NCBI GenBank assembly: GCA_035497735.1
Contig: DATJCX010000065.1
Location: 60,725 to 124,724, forward strand
DNA length: 64,000 nucleotides
DNA from: Brumimicrobium sp035497735
Lineage (GTDB): Bacteria > Bacteroidota > Bacteroidia > Flavobacteriales_D > Crocinitomicaceae
Direction of reading: 5' to 3'
The position numbers and the translations under genes are program-made. Position 1 is the stretch's first letter; each line of letters begins with the position of its first letter. Of this stretch, positions 1-9,511 are shown in pieces. The notes beneath the pieces are model-generated. The model did not search any database, was not told the DNA's origin, and worked only from the letters and a program-made list of their open reading frames with translations.

Positions 1-6
1 GAATGC

Positions 7-3000
7 TTAATGCAAAACGTTTAACTTTTTACTTGTAACTGCTGTCTCTGTTTTGATAACAACTGTATAGATTCCTACAGTCATAGCTGATACATCAATT
101 TGAACAACGCTTGCGTTTGGATTAAATTGATATACAACCTGACCTAAGTTATTGATAACAGAAATTTCTTCCATGATTGCATGGTTTGAAATCTCAACCG
201 TTACCTCATCAGCTGTCGGGTTAGGATACAATTTAACCATTTGGCTAATTTCATTTTTAGAAATTCCTAAGTCTCCAACAAAAATTGTCGTTGAAACTGT
301 AACAGTTCCACAGTCATTCGTCACTGTTAGAGTAACTGTATATTCGCCTTCTTCAGCATAGTAATGAGAAGCTTCAACTTGTTGTGTAGTTATACCATCA
401 CCAAAGTCCCAGTTGTAAGTCTCTGCATTCTCCACACCTTCAGCTGTGAAGTTAAAGAAGAATCCATCAGCTGTAGTCGATAAAATTTCTACAACTACTG
501 GAAGCGGATTTACCGTCACTTGAATTGTATCTGATAAAGTACAAATATCTTCATACGTTACCGTCACGATATATGTTCCAGATTCTGTAACAGCATATAC
601 TAAATCTGTAGAACCATCTTGCCATTCAAATGACAAATTCTCGTTATCGTTTGTTGCTCCAGCTGACAAAATAAGTTCGTCTCCTTCACAAATCTCCAAA
701 TCTTCACCTAAGTCAAATGGATTGATGATACAAACTGGCACACTTGAAGAGATACTAATTGCCATGATATTCATGATTCCGGAAGCAGAATTACTATTAG
801 AGAAAGTTACACTATTAATTACTTTTTCAATGTTCTCTTCATCAATAGTAACGACGCTCTCATATAAATTCGGTCCATTTCCAGCTTCAGTACCATTATT
901 AGTCAAGTTTACTCTTCCAATACCTGAAGCTACAACACTTGCAGAACTTTGGAACCAGTCTGGATAAGAAAGCTCACTAAATGCTTGTGTACTTCCATCA
1001 CCAAAGTTTATCGTTCCACTAACTAAAGAAGTTCCTGAACCACTTACTCCTAGTACATATACTTCTTCAGCTGCGCGCGGTTCTACAAACTCTAGTGTAC
1101 CTTCTTGACTGCCAGTTAGACGAAGTGAATTGTTTTCAGCGTAATCCGTTAACACAAACCACTTTTCATCTTTTGTAATTTGTCTATCATTTGGTAGAAA
1201 TCTCGTTGGGAAAGGTGCATTTTCATTCAATTGGTAATCTTCCGCTACCAGCGCAAAATTCACACCATCTACATCATTTGTAGTTGATGACTGAGCTGTT
1301 CCAATTCCATTTGCAACAACATCTGAGTCGAATCCAGTAACTACGATTGGAATATATGTTGGCAAAGCAAAAGTATAGCCATTTGTCCAATCACTTTCTG
1401 AACCTCCTTCACAATTTGTTTGAGCGTAGAATGTATATTCAACTCCACTTTCTAAGTTGTTAAAATCAATAGTATGTGCTTCAAGCAATTCTCCTGAATA
1501 TACAAGACCTACTGCACCTGAACCAGGTTCGCCTTCTGTTCTCAATTCATAGTTGTAGCTTTCCCATTGGTCACCCAAACCTATAGAACTCCAGCTAATC
1601 GTAATAGAATTATTTTCTATATTTGATTTTGAAATTGATATAGGCATTAAACATCCTTCTGGAGCAACAACAACAAATGTATAATCTTCAGCTTCTCCGT
1701 ATCCTTGGTTTCCTAAATTACCACAAGGGGTTGGATTTAGAGCTAAGTAATTTGCGACAACGCGCATTCTGTGTGGCCCTGGAGCTGCAGTCAACGGAAC
1801 AGTAATTGTACCTGTTGCATTGGTTACATAAGACCCTGAACCATAAACTTTATCTCCTGGATCATCAAAACTACCGTTATCATTCCAGTCAATCCAAATC
1901 CCCATTCCAGCGCTACTGTTCGCAGAAGCGATACTAAAGTCAACAGACTGTCCCATCAATTGAGAAACCACTTGGTCAGTATAATCAGAATATCCTCCTC
2001 CACCAGATGAGTTGCTGATGTTCTCAATTCCATTGGTTGTTGTGAAATCACCAATTCCATATGAAGTACTTGTTGAAGTTACCTCACAGTAGCATTCTTC
2101 TGCTGGTAAAATTGTTACTTGTATTACGTCTGAAGTATCCGACTCATCACTTATGGTACAGGCAACTATAAGACGATAATACATTTCTTCATTAACTCCG
2201 CCATTAACTGTATAATTAAGCGTTGTAGCACCCGCTATGTCAATCCAAGCCAATCCATCAATTGATGATTGCCACTGAATAACTTGACCATCTGCTGGCT
2301 CACTTGCTCCAGAAGTAGATAATGTAAAGCCAATATTAGAACAAGTTTCAAAAGAACTACTTACAGTTCCTGCATTTGCTTCAGTACACTCGTCTAGAGG
2401 TGTAACTTCGAAAGTATAATCTTCAAACTCTCCATAAGAGAATGCAGTTGCACATGGATTAACATCTCCTGAAGTACTACTCCAGTGACTAACAATTCTC
2501 ATTCTAGTAGTTCCTGCCATTGCTGACAATGGAACATTAAATGAACCTGAGTGATTACTTGCATAATTAGAACTGCTATAGGCTACTTCTGAAGCATCAA
2601 ATTGACCATCTTGATTCCAGTCAACCCAGATTCTAAATCCAGCGGTTCCACCTATAATATTTACCTCAAATGAAACGCTTTCACTTATTAATTGTTCTAA
2701 GACCATAGCTGTGTAATCTCCATATCCACCGGTAGAAAAACCAGTCCCAAAATTAGAGATGTTTTGAATCGCATTGGTAGTCGAGAAATTATTAATGTGT
2801 CGACCTGCAACTGTTCCTTCAGGGATACAGTAACATTCATTAGCGTTTAATATCGTAACATGAATAACCTCTGAGGTATCTGACTCTTCATTTATAGTAC
2901 ATGTAACAATTAGTCGATAATACATTTCTTCACTAATTCCACCGTTTATAGTGTAATCAAAAGTTGTAGCTCCTGTCATATCAGCCCAAGCAAGTCCATC

Positions 3001-3663
3001 AATTGATGATTGCCACTGAACGGTTTGTCCACCAGCAGGCACAGAGTGATTTGCTGAACTTAAAGTGAAGTTTATATTACTACACACCTCCATATCACCA
3101 ACTACTCCAGCATTAGGTACTTCGTTACAGTCCTCAATATAAGAAAGTGTATAATCAACCCAGCTACCATATCCGTATATTCCACAAGGTGAACCCTCAG
3201 GGTTACCTCCTCCAGCATTCGCTCCAATGTTCCACAATCTTAACCTGTAAGAATCTGGAGTAACAGTTAAAGGAATAGTCACTGTAAAATTATAAACTGC
3301 TGGGTCAGCACCAATATATTCAGCGATAGTCATTACTTCGTCTGCATCGTCAAAATCACCATCTTTATTCCAGTCAACCGCTAGTCCAACAGAAATCCAG
3401 CCTATAGTAGTCACAGATACCACTAAATCATCACCAGGTTGAAAGTTAATACTTTCAGATGTGTAGTCGTGAGTAGCCTGAGCAGGAGAATGACTGAACT
3501 CATTAATTGAAACTTCTGTTATTCTCCAGCTACTACTTCCACTAGGATAACTAGGATTGCAATAGGTTTGAGCATTTGCTCCTATGCTTCCTGTAAGAAA
3601 AACGCTTAAAGCGAAAACGATTTTCATCATCTTGCTGAGTCGTTTATGCGTAATTTTTTTCAT
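7..3663 (-). CDS. Large secreted multidomain protein (GEVED, Ig-like, FN3, PKD) with T9SS type A sorting domain
   Basis: A 1218-residue protein with an N-terminal signal peptide (about residues 10-31, ending at Ala-Asn-Ala-Gln). Three GEVED-type domains end near residues 171, 411 and 657, with the motifs DYTLSY, GEFEDYTF and GEAEDYTF. Ig-like segments with conserved Cys and QWQSSIDGLAW sit between them. An FN3-like segment lies around residues 675-770 and a PKD domain around 1050-1125 (YNWDFGDG). The last roughly 80 residues form a type A T9SS C-terminal domain (LYPNPTADEVTVEI ... GIYTVVIKTE). It should therefore cross the outer membrane through T9SS and be surface-anchored or released. No catalytic domain is visible, so an adhesin or structural role is inferred. 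The ATG at 3663 directly precedes the signal peptide and the gene stands alone. Confidence 0.9.
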   Translation of the reverse strand: MKKITHKRLSKMMKIVFALSVFLTGSIGANAQTYCNPSYPSGSSSWRITEVSINEFSHSPAQATHDYTSESINFQPGDDLVVSVTTIGWISVGLAVDWNKDGDFDDADEVMTIAEYIGADPAVYNFTVTIPLTVTPDSYRLRLWNIGANAGGGNPEGSPCGIYGYGSWVDYTLSYIEDCNEVPNAGVVGDMEVCSNINFTLSSANHSVPAGGQTVQWQSSIDGLAWADMTGATTFDYTINGGISEEMYYRLIVTCTINEESDTSEVIHVTILNANECYCIPEGTVAGRHINNFSTTNAIQNISNFGTGFSTGGYGDYTAMVLEQLISESVSFEVNIIGGTAGFRIWVDWNQDGQFDASEVAYSSSNYASNHSGSFNVPLSAMAGTTRMRIVSHWSSTSGDVNPCATAFSYGEFEDYTFEVTPLDECTEANAGTVSSSFETCSNIGFTLSTSGASEPADGQVIQWQSSIDGLAWIDIAGATTLNYTVNGGVNEEMYYRLIVACTISDESDTSDVIQVTILPAEECYCEVTSTSTSYGIGDFTTTNGIENISNSSGGGGYSDYTDQVVSQLMGQSVDFSIASANSSAGMGIWIDWNDNGSFDDPGDKVYGSGSYVTNATGTITVPLTAAPGPHRMRVVANYLALNPTPCGNLGNQGYGEAEDYTFVVVAPEGCLMPISISKSNIENNSITISWSSIGLGDQWESYNYELRTEGEPGSGAVGLVYSGELLEAHTIDFNNLESGVEYTFYAQTNCEGGSESDWTNGYTFALPTYIPIVVTGFDSDVVANGIGTAQSSTTNDVDGVNFALVAEDYQLNENAPFPTRFLPNDRQITKDEKWFVLTDYAENNSLRLTGSQEGTLEFVEPRAAEEVYVLGVSGSGTSLVSGTINFGDGSTQAFSELSYPDWFQSSASVVASGIGRVNLTNNGTEAGNGPNLYESVVTIDEENIEKVINSVTFSNSNSASGIMNIMAISISSSVPVCIINPFDLGEDLEICEGDELILSAGATNDNENLSFEWQDGSTDLVYAVTESGTYIVTVTYEDICTLSDTIQVTVNPLPVVVEILSTTADGFFFNFTAEGVENAETYNWDFGDGITTQQVEASHYYAEEGEYTVTLTVTNDCGTVTVSTTIFVGDLGISKNEISQMVKLYPNPTADEVTVEISNHAIMEEISVINNLGQVVYQFNPNASVVQIDVSAMTVGIYTVVIKTETAVTSKKLNVLH
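2095..3112 (-). repeat. Internal GEVED plus Ig-like duplication inside the 1218-residue protein
   Basis: Two Ig-like segments, around 2095-2370 and 2836-3112, encode nearly the same protein sequence. Both contain QWQSSIDGLAW, NGG followed by EEMYYRLIV, and a final ECYC. A 26-base stretch is identical between 2254-2279 and 2995-3020. The spacing of about 741 bp (247 residues) shows that a whole GEVED plus Ig unit was duplicated in tandem. Confidence 0.8.
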
Positions 3664-3743
3664 TTTAAAAAAGTGTTTAGTTTATTATTGTTGTTTAACT
3701 TATATATTTTGATTCAAAAAATCCATTACTTAATTACAGTATA

Positions 3744-5726
3744 CTATCTTGTTATCGTTATATATCCCGATTCTACTGTTTCTTTATTATTCAAGCCAGT
3801 GAAAGAGATTTTATAGAAATATACACCTTCACTACATTCCGCTCCATCAGTTTTAACCCTTCCATTCCATTCGAAATCAATATAATCACTTTCAAAGACA
3901 ACGTTCCCCCAACGATTTAAAATCACGACATCAATTTTTATGACGTTTATTACATTTAAGAGTTTAAATACATCGTTTTGCCCATCATTGTTAGGAGTAA
4001 ATACATTCGGGATTTCATACTCAGGATCTGGCGCAACAATCGTAATTAAGGTCTTAGCTGTGTCGGCACATGCACCGTTGGTAACAACTAATACAACTTC
4101 ATAAATTCCTCCAACATCATCAGGGTAATTATAAGTAAAACTTTCGTTATTATTGTTCGTAGGACTTGTTCCATCTCCAAAGCTCCATGTACTTTCTGCT
4201 TGGTTATTTGAATTATTCTCAAAAGTAATCTCTGTGTCTGGAACGTATGATTCTGTTGGATCAGCAGTAAAGCTAGCTGTTACTGGCGCAAAAACATGAA
4301 TAAAATCCTCATAGGTTACAGTGTTTTCGCATCCTTTGTCTGTTGTTACCGTTAAAGTAATAGGGAAAGTTTGTTCTCCAGTACTTATCGGAGGGTAACA
4401 GAATTTAGGGTTTTGTTGTGAACTTGTTTCTTGGTTAACAGTCCCAAAGTTCCACAACCATGAATTAATTTGACCATCTTCTGAGGTGCTATTATCCGTA
4501 AATTTCACACAATGTGGTGCACATCCAATTGGTTTATCAGCTTCGAATTCGACAACTGGCATACGATTGATTTCAATTGTTTTTGTAAATGAATTTGAAC
4601 AGCCTTGTTCCGATTCAGCAGTGACAGTGATTGTATATTCCCCATGAGCTGCAAATTGATGTTCTGGATTTTGTTCAGTACCTGCTTGAGTTCCGTCGCC
4701 AAAGTCCCAAGACCAAGATGCTATTGTTGCATCTTCCGATAAGTTTTCAAATGTAAAGAGCGTATTATCACCTTCACAAAGATTTGTTGCTGAAAAGCTA
4801 AAAGTTGGAATTTCATTTATGACAATAGGAATTTCGTATGCTTCGGAAGTACAGTCATCACTACCTACAACTTGCAAAGTAGCCGTATAATTCCCAGATT
4901 CCGTATAGATATGCGTAGGATTTTGTTCCGTTGAAGTCGTTTCATCACCAAAATCCCATAACCATGCCTCTATTCCTGAAGAGGAGGTAGATACATCATT
5001 GAATTGAACTTCTCCAGTACCACATAATGATTGTTCGGAAAGAATTTCATAGGTAAACTCAGCATAGTTTTGTGTACAAAAACGTTGATTATTATTTAGA
5101 CCTCCTGTACTCCCAGTGAACCCCCAGAAAACCTCAGGGTCTCCTGAGAAAACATCATTTACCAAGTCTAAAGTTGCTGAAACTCTTAATAATCCGTCTA
5201 TAAATGTAGAAAGTGTTTGCGTATTAGCATCCCACACAACTTGCATATCGTGAAACTGACCATCTGCAAAGTTGGCAACATTAGGAATGATATATTCTGG
5301 ACCTGCGATATTATTAGCTGAAGCATGATTTAAATCTCCATTTAACTGAATAGCAATATGGTCGTAAAATGGGTCATTATCAGTATCGTTTTCATAAGTA
5401 TCAAGAGTAACACCAACAGACGGTGTAACACCTTGAAATCCTAAACCTCCACCCACCACACCTACACTTGTACTAATAGGTTGTAGAACAAAGGCAATAC
5501 CATCAGCACCCCCAGGATTATTTCCTAAGTAAACGGTAAAGTGAAAATCAAAAGATTCAGTTAAATCTATTTTGTGGATATTCCAAACAGAACCCGCCTG
5601 TGAATTAAGAGCAGGAGTTAATGTATAACAGTTGCAATCTTCTTGTGTTGCAGAACCATTCACGTGATATTGAGCAAGAAGCGTCAATGAAAAGAAACTG
5701 ATTAAGATGAGTATTAGATATTTCAT
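3744..5726 (-). CDS. Secreted lectin-like/PKD protein with T9SS type B (gliding-motility-associated) C-terminus
   Basis: The protein has 660 residues when started at the ATG at 5726, which directly precedes a signal peptide (MKYLILILISFFSLTLLAQ). An in-frame upstream codon would add 23 residues that do not fit a signal sequence. Residues about 20-235 resemble an L-type (legume-like) lectin fold, with the motifs GGADGIAFVLQ and GVTLDTYENDTDNDP. Four PKD-type repeats follow (WLWDFGDE, WSWDFGDG, WLWNFG, STWSFGDG). The end is a gliding-motility-associated C-terminal domain (IPNVFTPNNDGQNDVFK ... NRWGNVVFES), the type B T9SS signal. A carbohydrate-binding surface protein is inferred. It is on the same strand as the preceding large cargo gene, 80 bp upstream of it. 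Confidence 0.88.
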   Translation of the reverse strand: MKYLILILISFFSLTLLAQYHVNGSATQEDCNCYTLTPALNSQAGSVWNIHKIDLTESFDFHFTVYLGNNPGGADGIAFVLQPISTSVGVVGGGLGFQGVTPSVGVTLDTYENDTDNDPFYDHIAIQLNGDLNHASANNIAGPEYIIPNVANFADGQFHDMQVVWDANTQTLSTFIDGLLRVSATLDLVNDVFSGDPEVFWGFTGSTGGLNNNQRFCTQNYAEFTYEILSEQSLCGTGEVQFNDVSTSSSGIEAWLWDFGDETTSTEQNPTHIYTESGNYTATLQVVGSDDCTSEAYEIPIVINEIPTFSFSATNLCEGDNTLFTFENLSEDATIASWSWDFGDGTQAGTEQNPEHQFAAHGEYTITVTAESEQGCSNSFTKTIEINRMPVVEFEADKPIGCAPHCVKFTDNSTSEDGQINSWLWNFGTVNQETSSQQNPKFCYPPISTGEQTFPITLTVTTDKGCENTVTYEDFIHVFAPVTASFTADPTESYVPDTEITFENNSNNQAESTWSFGDGTSPTNNNNESFTYNYPDDVGGIYEVVLVVTNGACADTAKTLITIVAPDPEYEIPNVFTPNNDGQNDVFKLLNVINVIKIDVVILNRWGNVVFESDYIDFEWNGRVKTDGAECSEGVYFYKISFTGLNNKETVESGYITITR

Positions 5727-5923
5727 TTCGTTTTTTTTACAAAAGTAATAAAAGTAACAATTGTATTCTATAAAAAGACGTTCGGAAATGAGCAAAGGCT
5801 GCTTGAGTAACGAAAAAAACGATTTTTTTTTTAAAGTTTATATATTAACGCTATAATTTTAAAAAAAAGCGAACCATCTGTCTTATTTTGCCATTATAAT
5901 CAAAACAGACATACAACCTTCAT

Positions 5924-6574
5924 CTAACCCACCAACAACCTCTTACAAACAGCCTCACTGAATGTTTTAGAAAGGAATTTACCATAGGAAATTGTCATAC
6001 TCTTGTCAAAAGACTCTATTTGAATAATCTTCATTTCACTTCCCAATTTGATTTCATTTTTATTCAAAAATAACAAGAATTCAGTTGAACTGTCACGTAA
6101 GGCTTTAAGTTTTACAGAACTACCTACAGCACATTCGGCAAGAGACTTATAATTATTCCTAACAACCTCTCCTTCTTTACTTGGAATTGGTGAACCATGC
6201 GGATCTGCACTAGGAAAACCTAACAATTCATCCATTCTATCAAAGAAATTAGTTGCTTTAATATGCTCCAGTTCCTCGGCTATATCATGTACTTCTTCCC
6301 AGCCGAATCCCATTATTTGGGTTAAAAACATTTCAGATAATCTGTGTTTTCTAACTACAAGAGCAGCTTTACTCCTACCTTCCTCTGTTAACTTTATCGG
6401 TTTGTATTTTTCATAAATAACCCAACCTTCTTCGTGCAACTTCTTAATCATATCATTTACAGTAGGTTTACTCAAATCTAGATTCCTACCAAGTTCTGTT
6501 AAAGATATATTCTCATCTTTTAGATGCAAATGATAAAGCGCTTTTAGGTAATTCTCCCTTGCTTTTGTTGACAT
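5924..6574 (-). CDS. DtxR/MntR-family metal-dependent transcriptional regulator
   Basis: A 216-residue protein with the full DtxR layout. The N-terminal winged helix-turn-helix spans about residues 5-65 (ENISLTELGRNLDLSKPTVNDMIKKL in short form). The dimerisation and metal-binding domain spans about 70-140, with His, Glu and Asp ligands in HRLSEMFL, EEVHDIAEELEH and the PHGSPIP turn. A FeoA/SH3-like domain covers about 145-216. Such proteins repress iron or manganese uptake genes when metal is bound. The upstream region carries a perfect TAnnTTTG box on this strand (6594-6601) and a DtxR-box-like site, so autoregulation is likely. Whether iron or manganese is the co-repressor cannot be told from sequence. 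Confidence 0.92.
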   Translation of the reverse strand: MSTKARENYLKALYHLHLKDENISLTELGRNLDLSKPTVNDMIKKLHEEGWVIYEKYKPIKLTEEGRSKAALVVRKHRLSEMFLTQIMGFGWEEVHDIAEELEHIKATNFFDRMDELLGFPSADPHGSPIPSKEGEVVRNNYKSLAECAVGSSVKLKALRDSSTEFLLFLNKNEIKLGSEMKIIQIESFDKSMTISYGKFLSKTFSEAVCKRLLVG

Positions 6575-6593
6575 AATTACGGTTGTTTTAATA

Positions 6594-6601
6594 CAAATAT
6601 A
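6594..6601 (-). promoter_or_regulatory. -7 promoter element of the DtxR-family gene
   Basis: Read on the minus strand this is TATATTTG, a perfect match to the Bacteroidota -7 consensus TAnnTTTG, 20 bp upstream of the regulator's ATG. No TTG box at ideal spacing is evident. Confidence 0.5.
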
Positions 6602-6623
6602 AAAAAAATATCAAAACAAAATA

Positions 6624-6643
6624 TTAGATTAGCCTAACACTTA
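6624..6643. promoter_or_regulatory. DtxR-box-like operator between divergent genes
   Basis: The sequence TTAGATTAGCCTAACACTTA matches the first 15 positions of the classical DtxR/MntR operator (TTAGGTTAGCCTAACCTAA) with one mismatch. It has the palindromic core TTAGCCTAA and a weaker right half. It lies 50 bp upstream of the DtxR-family gene and immediately upstream of a plus-strand TAnnTTTG-like element (TATCTTTA, 6644-6651). It would therefore control both divergent promoters. Confidence 0.65.
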
Positions 6644-7262
6644 TATCTTTACAGACAAAACAATTAATTTACATTTTACAAAAAATAGATTTGAAAAATC
6701 AGCAAGCGGTACTCCTTTGATTACAACAAAAGCAGCGGTGAGACATTCTAAATTTGGAGAAATGGGTTTTTCTTATATGGGCGGAATCTACAATACATTT
6801 ACAGACGATGATGAAGAGATTGATGACAAAAGAAGACTCAATGTATTTGCTGTTGACTATAATGTAACCCTTCCGAAATTAGGAACTTTTATTACGGGAG
6901 AATGGGCTTGGGTAAACGTTGATGTTCCTGGAACTTATACGCAAGAATATGGAAACAAGCAACACGGTGGATTTTTAGACATTGTTCAGCCTATACTTCA
7001 GCGTAAAATGTTTGGTTGGGAGAACGCAACTTTAAACCTAGCTTGTAGATTCGAATATGTTGATTGGAACGTAGGAACCTTTAATGAAACAGGAACAAGA
7101 ATTGGAGATGAAGTATGGAGCATCATGCCGGGAATTAGTTTTAGACCAGTTCCAAAAACTGTATTGCGTCTTAACTACAGAATTCAACGTGACATAGATA
7201 TCCACAACAACCCTGCAGAAAAGACAGGTGGATTTAGCCTTGGAATTTCAACCTACTTCTAG
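6633..7262 (+). pseudogene. 5'-truncated outer-membrane porin-like gene
   Basis: The open frame runs from just after a stop at 6630 to 7262. The only early start codon is a TTG at 6717, giving 181 residues. There is no signal peptide. The first residues (SGTPLITTKAAVRHSKFGEM) already read like the interior of an outer-membrane beta-barrel, with alternating strands, WAWVNVDVP, a terminal aromatic residue (STYF) and a usual barrel C-terminus. Coding-like sequence continues upstream of the TTG to about 6690 without an ATG. The likely explanation is that a DtxR-controlled promoter has been joined to the 3' part of a porin gene by deletion. A functional protein from the TTG start is less likely. 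The family identity is not certain. Confidence 0.6.
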
Positions 7263-7335
7263 TTGATATTGTTAAAAACAAACTCAGACAGTCACTACTT
7301 ATTTAACAACTAACAAGGTTTAAAGACTACTTTTA

Positions 7336-7384
7336 AAAGACTGGTGGTTCAAGAAATTGAATTACCAGACTTTATTTTTTTTTT
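7336..7384 (+). terminator. Rho-independent terminator after the truncated porin gene
   Basis: An imperfect hairpin (AAAG-CTGGT-TTCAA paired with TTGAA-ACCAG-CTTT, with small internal mismatches, 7336-7373) is followed by a run of T residues to 7384. It sits about 75 bp downstream of the stop at 7262. Confidence 0.55.
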
Positions 7385-7532
7385 GCAATAGAAGAATTAA
7401 CTGCAACTAACTTATCTAAGAGATTGCAAAATCCATAAGCTCGAATTCTAAGAAATTAAGCAGCAAAACAATAAAAGTAGCTGTTTTCTGTATTATTTAG
7501 TACTTTTAAGGTCTAAATACACAATTCAACAA

Positions 7533-8786
7533 TTGAAGTCAAAGATTAAGCAATTAGCGTCGAACAATTCCCGAGGAGTTCTTTCCTTACTAGCAGGTAA
7601 TACAACCGCCCGTATCGTAACCACGGTCGGTGGACTTGTTTTAGCGAATTACTACGGTGCAGAAAGCTATGGTGTTTTCAGTGTGTTTCTTTCTTACATT
7701 TTAATTATCTCTATACTGTCTTCGCTTAGAATAGACAGCATGATTGCACTTCTGAGAGATACCAAGCAAATCATCAACTTATTCAATGGAGCTCTTTTGA
7801 CTATTTTAGCTGCCAACTTTGCAATAGTTTCGATTATTTCACTGCTCAAATATTTTGGAATAATACAGCTTGACTTGTCTTACTACCTGTTACTTCTCAT
7901 CGGATTTGGAAGTACTTTAACAGCATGGAATTTAAGTCAATTCTTCTTATTCACAAAATACAAGCTATACAAACAGATTTCTTTTTCCTTTGCTTTATCT
8001 GCAATCATTTCTGTTTTATTTCAAACACTGTTTTACTTTACAAGTAACGAAGAAAACGGATTGATTTATGGTTGGATGATTGGATTACTAGCCTCTTTTA
8101 TATTCAATGCAAGAGTCACCAAAAACAGAGTGAGAAAAGTAGATTATCAACTATTCAAAAAAAGTATTCAAGAGAATATTAAAGTTCTGAAGTACACCTA
8201 CCCTTCTGACACAATCAACACCATTGCCAACAACATAATGCCTATTTTGATTCTCGCTTACTTTACAACCTCAGAAGTAGGAATTTATGCAATGGCCTTT
8301 AAAATTTTAACGATGCCATTAGTTTTACTAGCGAATGCTTTTGGCGGCGTTTTTTACCCAAAGGCAGCATCGCTATATCAAAGAGACAATGAAGCCTTAA
8401 AAAAGTTGACATACAACACCATCTTGATCAACGTAGCGTTGATTACTCTTTTTGTTATAGCTATGAATACCATCGGAATTTATCTATTAGAATTATTTCT
8501 TAAGGAAGGTTGGGAAGATTTAAGAAGCTATATTTTAGCGTTGTCATTTTGGATTATTGCTAGGAGTTTATGGAGTTCCATTTCAGACTTAGATGCTGTG
8601 CTTAGGAAGAATCATTATTCCCTCGTATTCAACATCTACTTGTTACTTGTAAACTTTATAGGAATATATTACGGAGTACTAAAGCAAGATTTTATATATA
8701 GTGCATGGACTTTCTCTATCCTTTCTGGAATAGGATATATCGGACTAACATCTTTTGTATTGTATAAGTTAAGAAAGCTAGATTAA
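7533..8786 (+). CDS. Polysaccharide flippase (Wzx/MOP superfamily)
   Basis: A 417-residue, very hydrophobic protein with about 12 predicted membrane segments and no large soluble domain. The N-terminus (GVLSLLAGNTTARIVTTVGG followed by YYGAESYGVFSVFLSY) is the usual first helix pair of Wzx/RfbX-type flippases, which move undecaprenyl-linked oligosaccharides across the inner membrane. The start is a TTG at 7533. No ATG lies near enough to keep the first helix, so the TTG is accepted with some caution. The gene is isolated from other glycan genes, and its 3' end overlaps the convergent bshB1 gene by 9 bp. Confidence 0.85.
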   Translation: MKSKIKQLASNNSRGVLSLLAGNTTARIVTTVGGLVLANYYGAESYGVFSVFLSYILIISILSSLRIDSMIALLRDTKQIINLFNGALLTILAANFAIVSIISLLKYFGIIQLDLSYYLLLLIGFGSTLTAWNLSQFFLFTKYKLYKQISFSFALSAIISVLFQTLFYFTSNEENGLIYGWMIGLLASFIFNARVTKNRVRKVDYQLFKKSIQENIKVLKYTYPSDTINTIANNIMPILILAYFTTSEVGIYAMAFKILTMPLVLLANAFGGVFYPKAASLYQRDNEALKKLTYNTILINVALITLFVIAMNTIGIYLLELFLKEGWEDLRSYILALSFWIIARSLWSSISDLDAVLRKNHYSLVFNIYLLLVNFIGIYYGVLKQDFIYSAWTFSILSGIGYIGLTSFVLYKLRKLD

Positions 8787-9500
8787 GTTTGAAATATCAT
8801 CAATTCCTACCGTTCTTTCAGCCGTAAAACCTTCACCGTACTTAACATTAATATCTCTTCCGAATTGAATCAATCGTGCTTCTAAAGAATCTAGAAAACC
8901 CTGACCGGAAATAGGTGTCTGTGGTCCTGAAATTCCATCTTGATAGAACTGTGTTTTGTATGCTAGAATAGCGTTAAACTTTTGTTCTTTAAATTCTGAG
9001 ACATCAACAATAAAGTCGGGCTTGATATATCTATCTTGAATGTAGTGATAAACAACTCTAGGTCGCCAGTGTGTTTGCTTGACGTCATCAGAAGAAGTTT
9101 CAATCTTCAACAATCCAGACAAGAAACAAGCTCTTGAAATAAAATCGCTTCCTCTTCCATGATCTGGATGTCTATCTGAAATTGCGTTAGCTAACACGAT
9201 ATCCGGTTGGTATTTTCGAATAGCTACAACCAACTTCAACAAACTTTCTTTGTCTTGCTCAAAAAAACCATCAGCTAGTTTTAGATTCTCGCGGTAATGT
9301 ACCCCCATTATTTGTCGAGCGGCTTCCGCTTCCTCGTAACGGGTTTCAATCGTACCTCGAGAACCTAATTCACCTTGGGTAAGGTCAACAATAGCAACTT
9401 TCTTTCCTTGATGAACACTTTTAATCACTGTTCCTCCAGCGCTTAATTCGATATCATCAGGATGTGCTCCAATTGCTAATATATCAACCTTTTTCACCAT
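8778..9500 (-). CDS. bshB1: Bacillithiol biosynthesis deacetylase BshB1
   Basis: A 240-residue protein of the LmbE/PIG-L deacetylase family. The zinc-binding motif AHPDD lies at about residues 12-16 and HPDHGRGSDF in the middle. The tail GQGFLDSLEARLIQFGR is typical of BshB1. The enzyme removes acetate from GlcNAc-malate, the second step of bacillithiol synthesis, in the cytoplasm. It lies 11 bp downstream of ccsBA on the same strand and is probably co-transcribed with it, which would link thiol metabolism with cytochrome c maturation. The full length matches the family. Confidence 0.95.
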   Translation of the reverse strand: MVKKVDILAIGAHPDDIELSAGGTVIKSVHQGKKVAIVDLTQGELGSRGTIETRYEEAEAARQIMGVHYRENLKLADGFFEQDKESLLKLVVAIRKYQPDIVLANAISDRHPDHGRGSDFISRACFLSGLLKIETSSDDVKQTHWRPRVVYHYIQDRYIKPDFIVDVSEFKEQKFNAILAYKTQFYQDGISGPQTPISGQGFLDSLEARLIQFGRDINVKYGEGFTAERTVGIDDISNLI

Positions 9501-9511
9501 AAGTTTCTAAC

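Noticed and set aside
5796..5923. Poly-A/T runs between the lectin-like gene and the DtxR gene as a terminator
   Set aside because: The A and T runs do not form a GC-containing stem, so a terminator cannot be supported.
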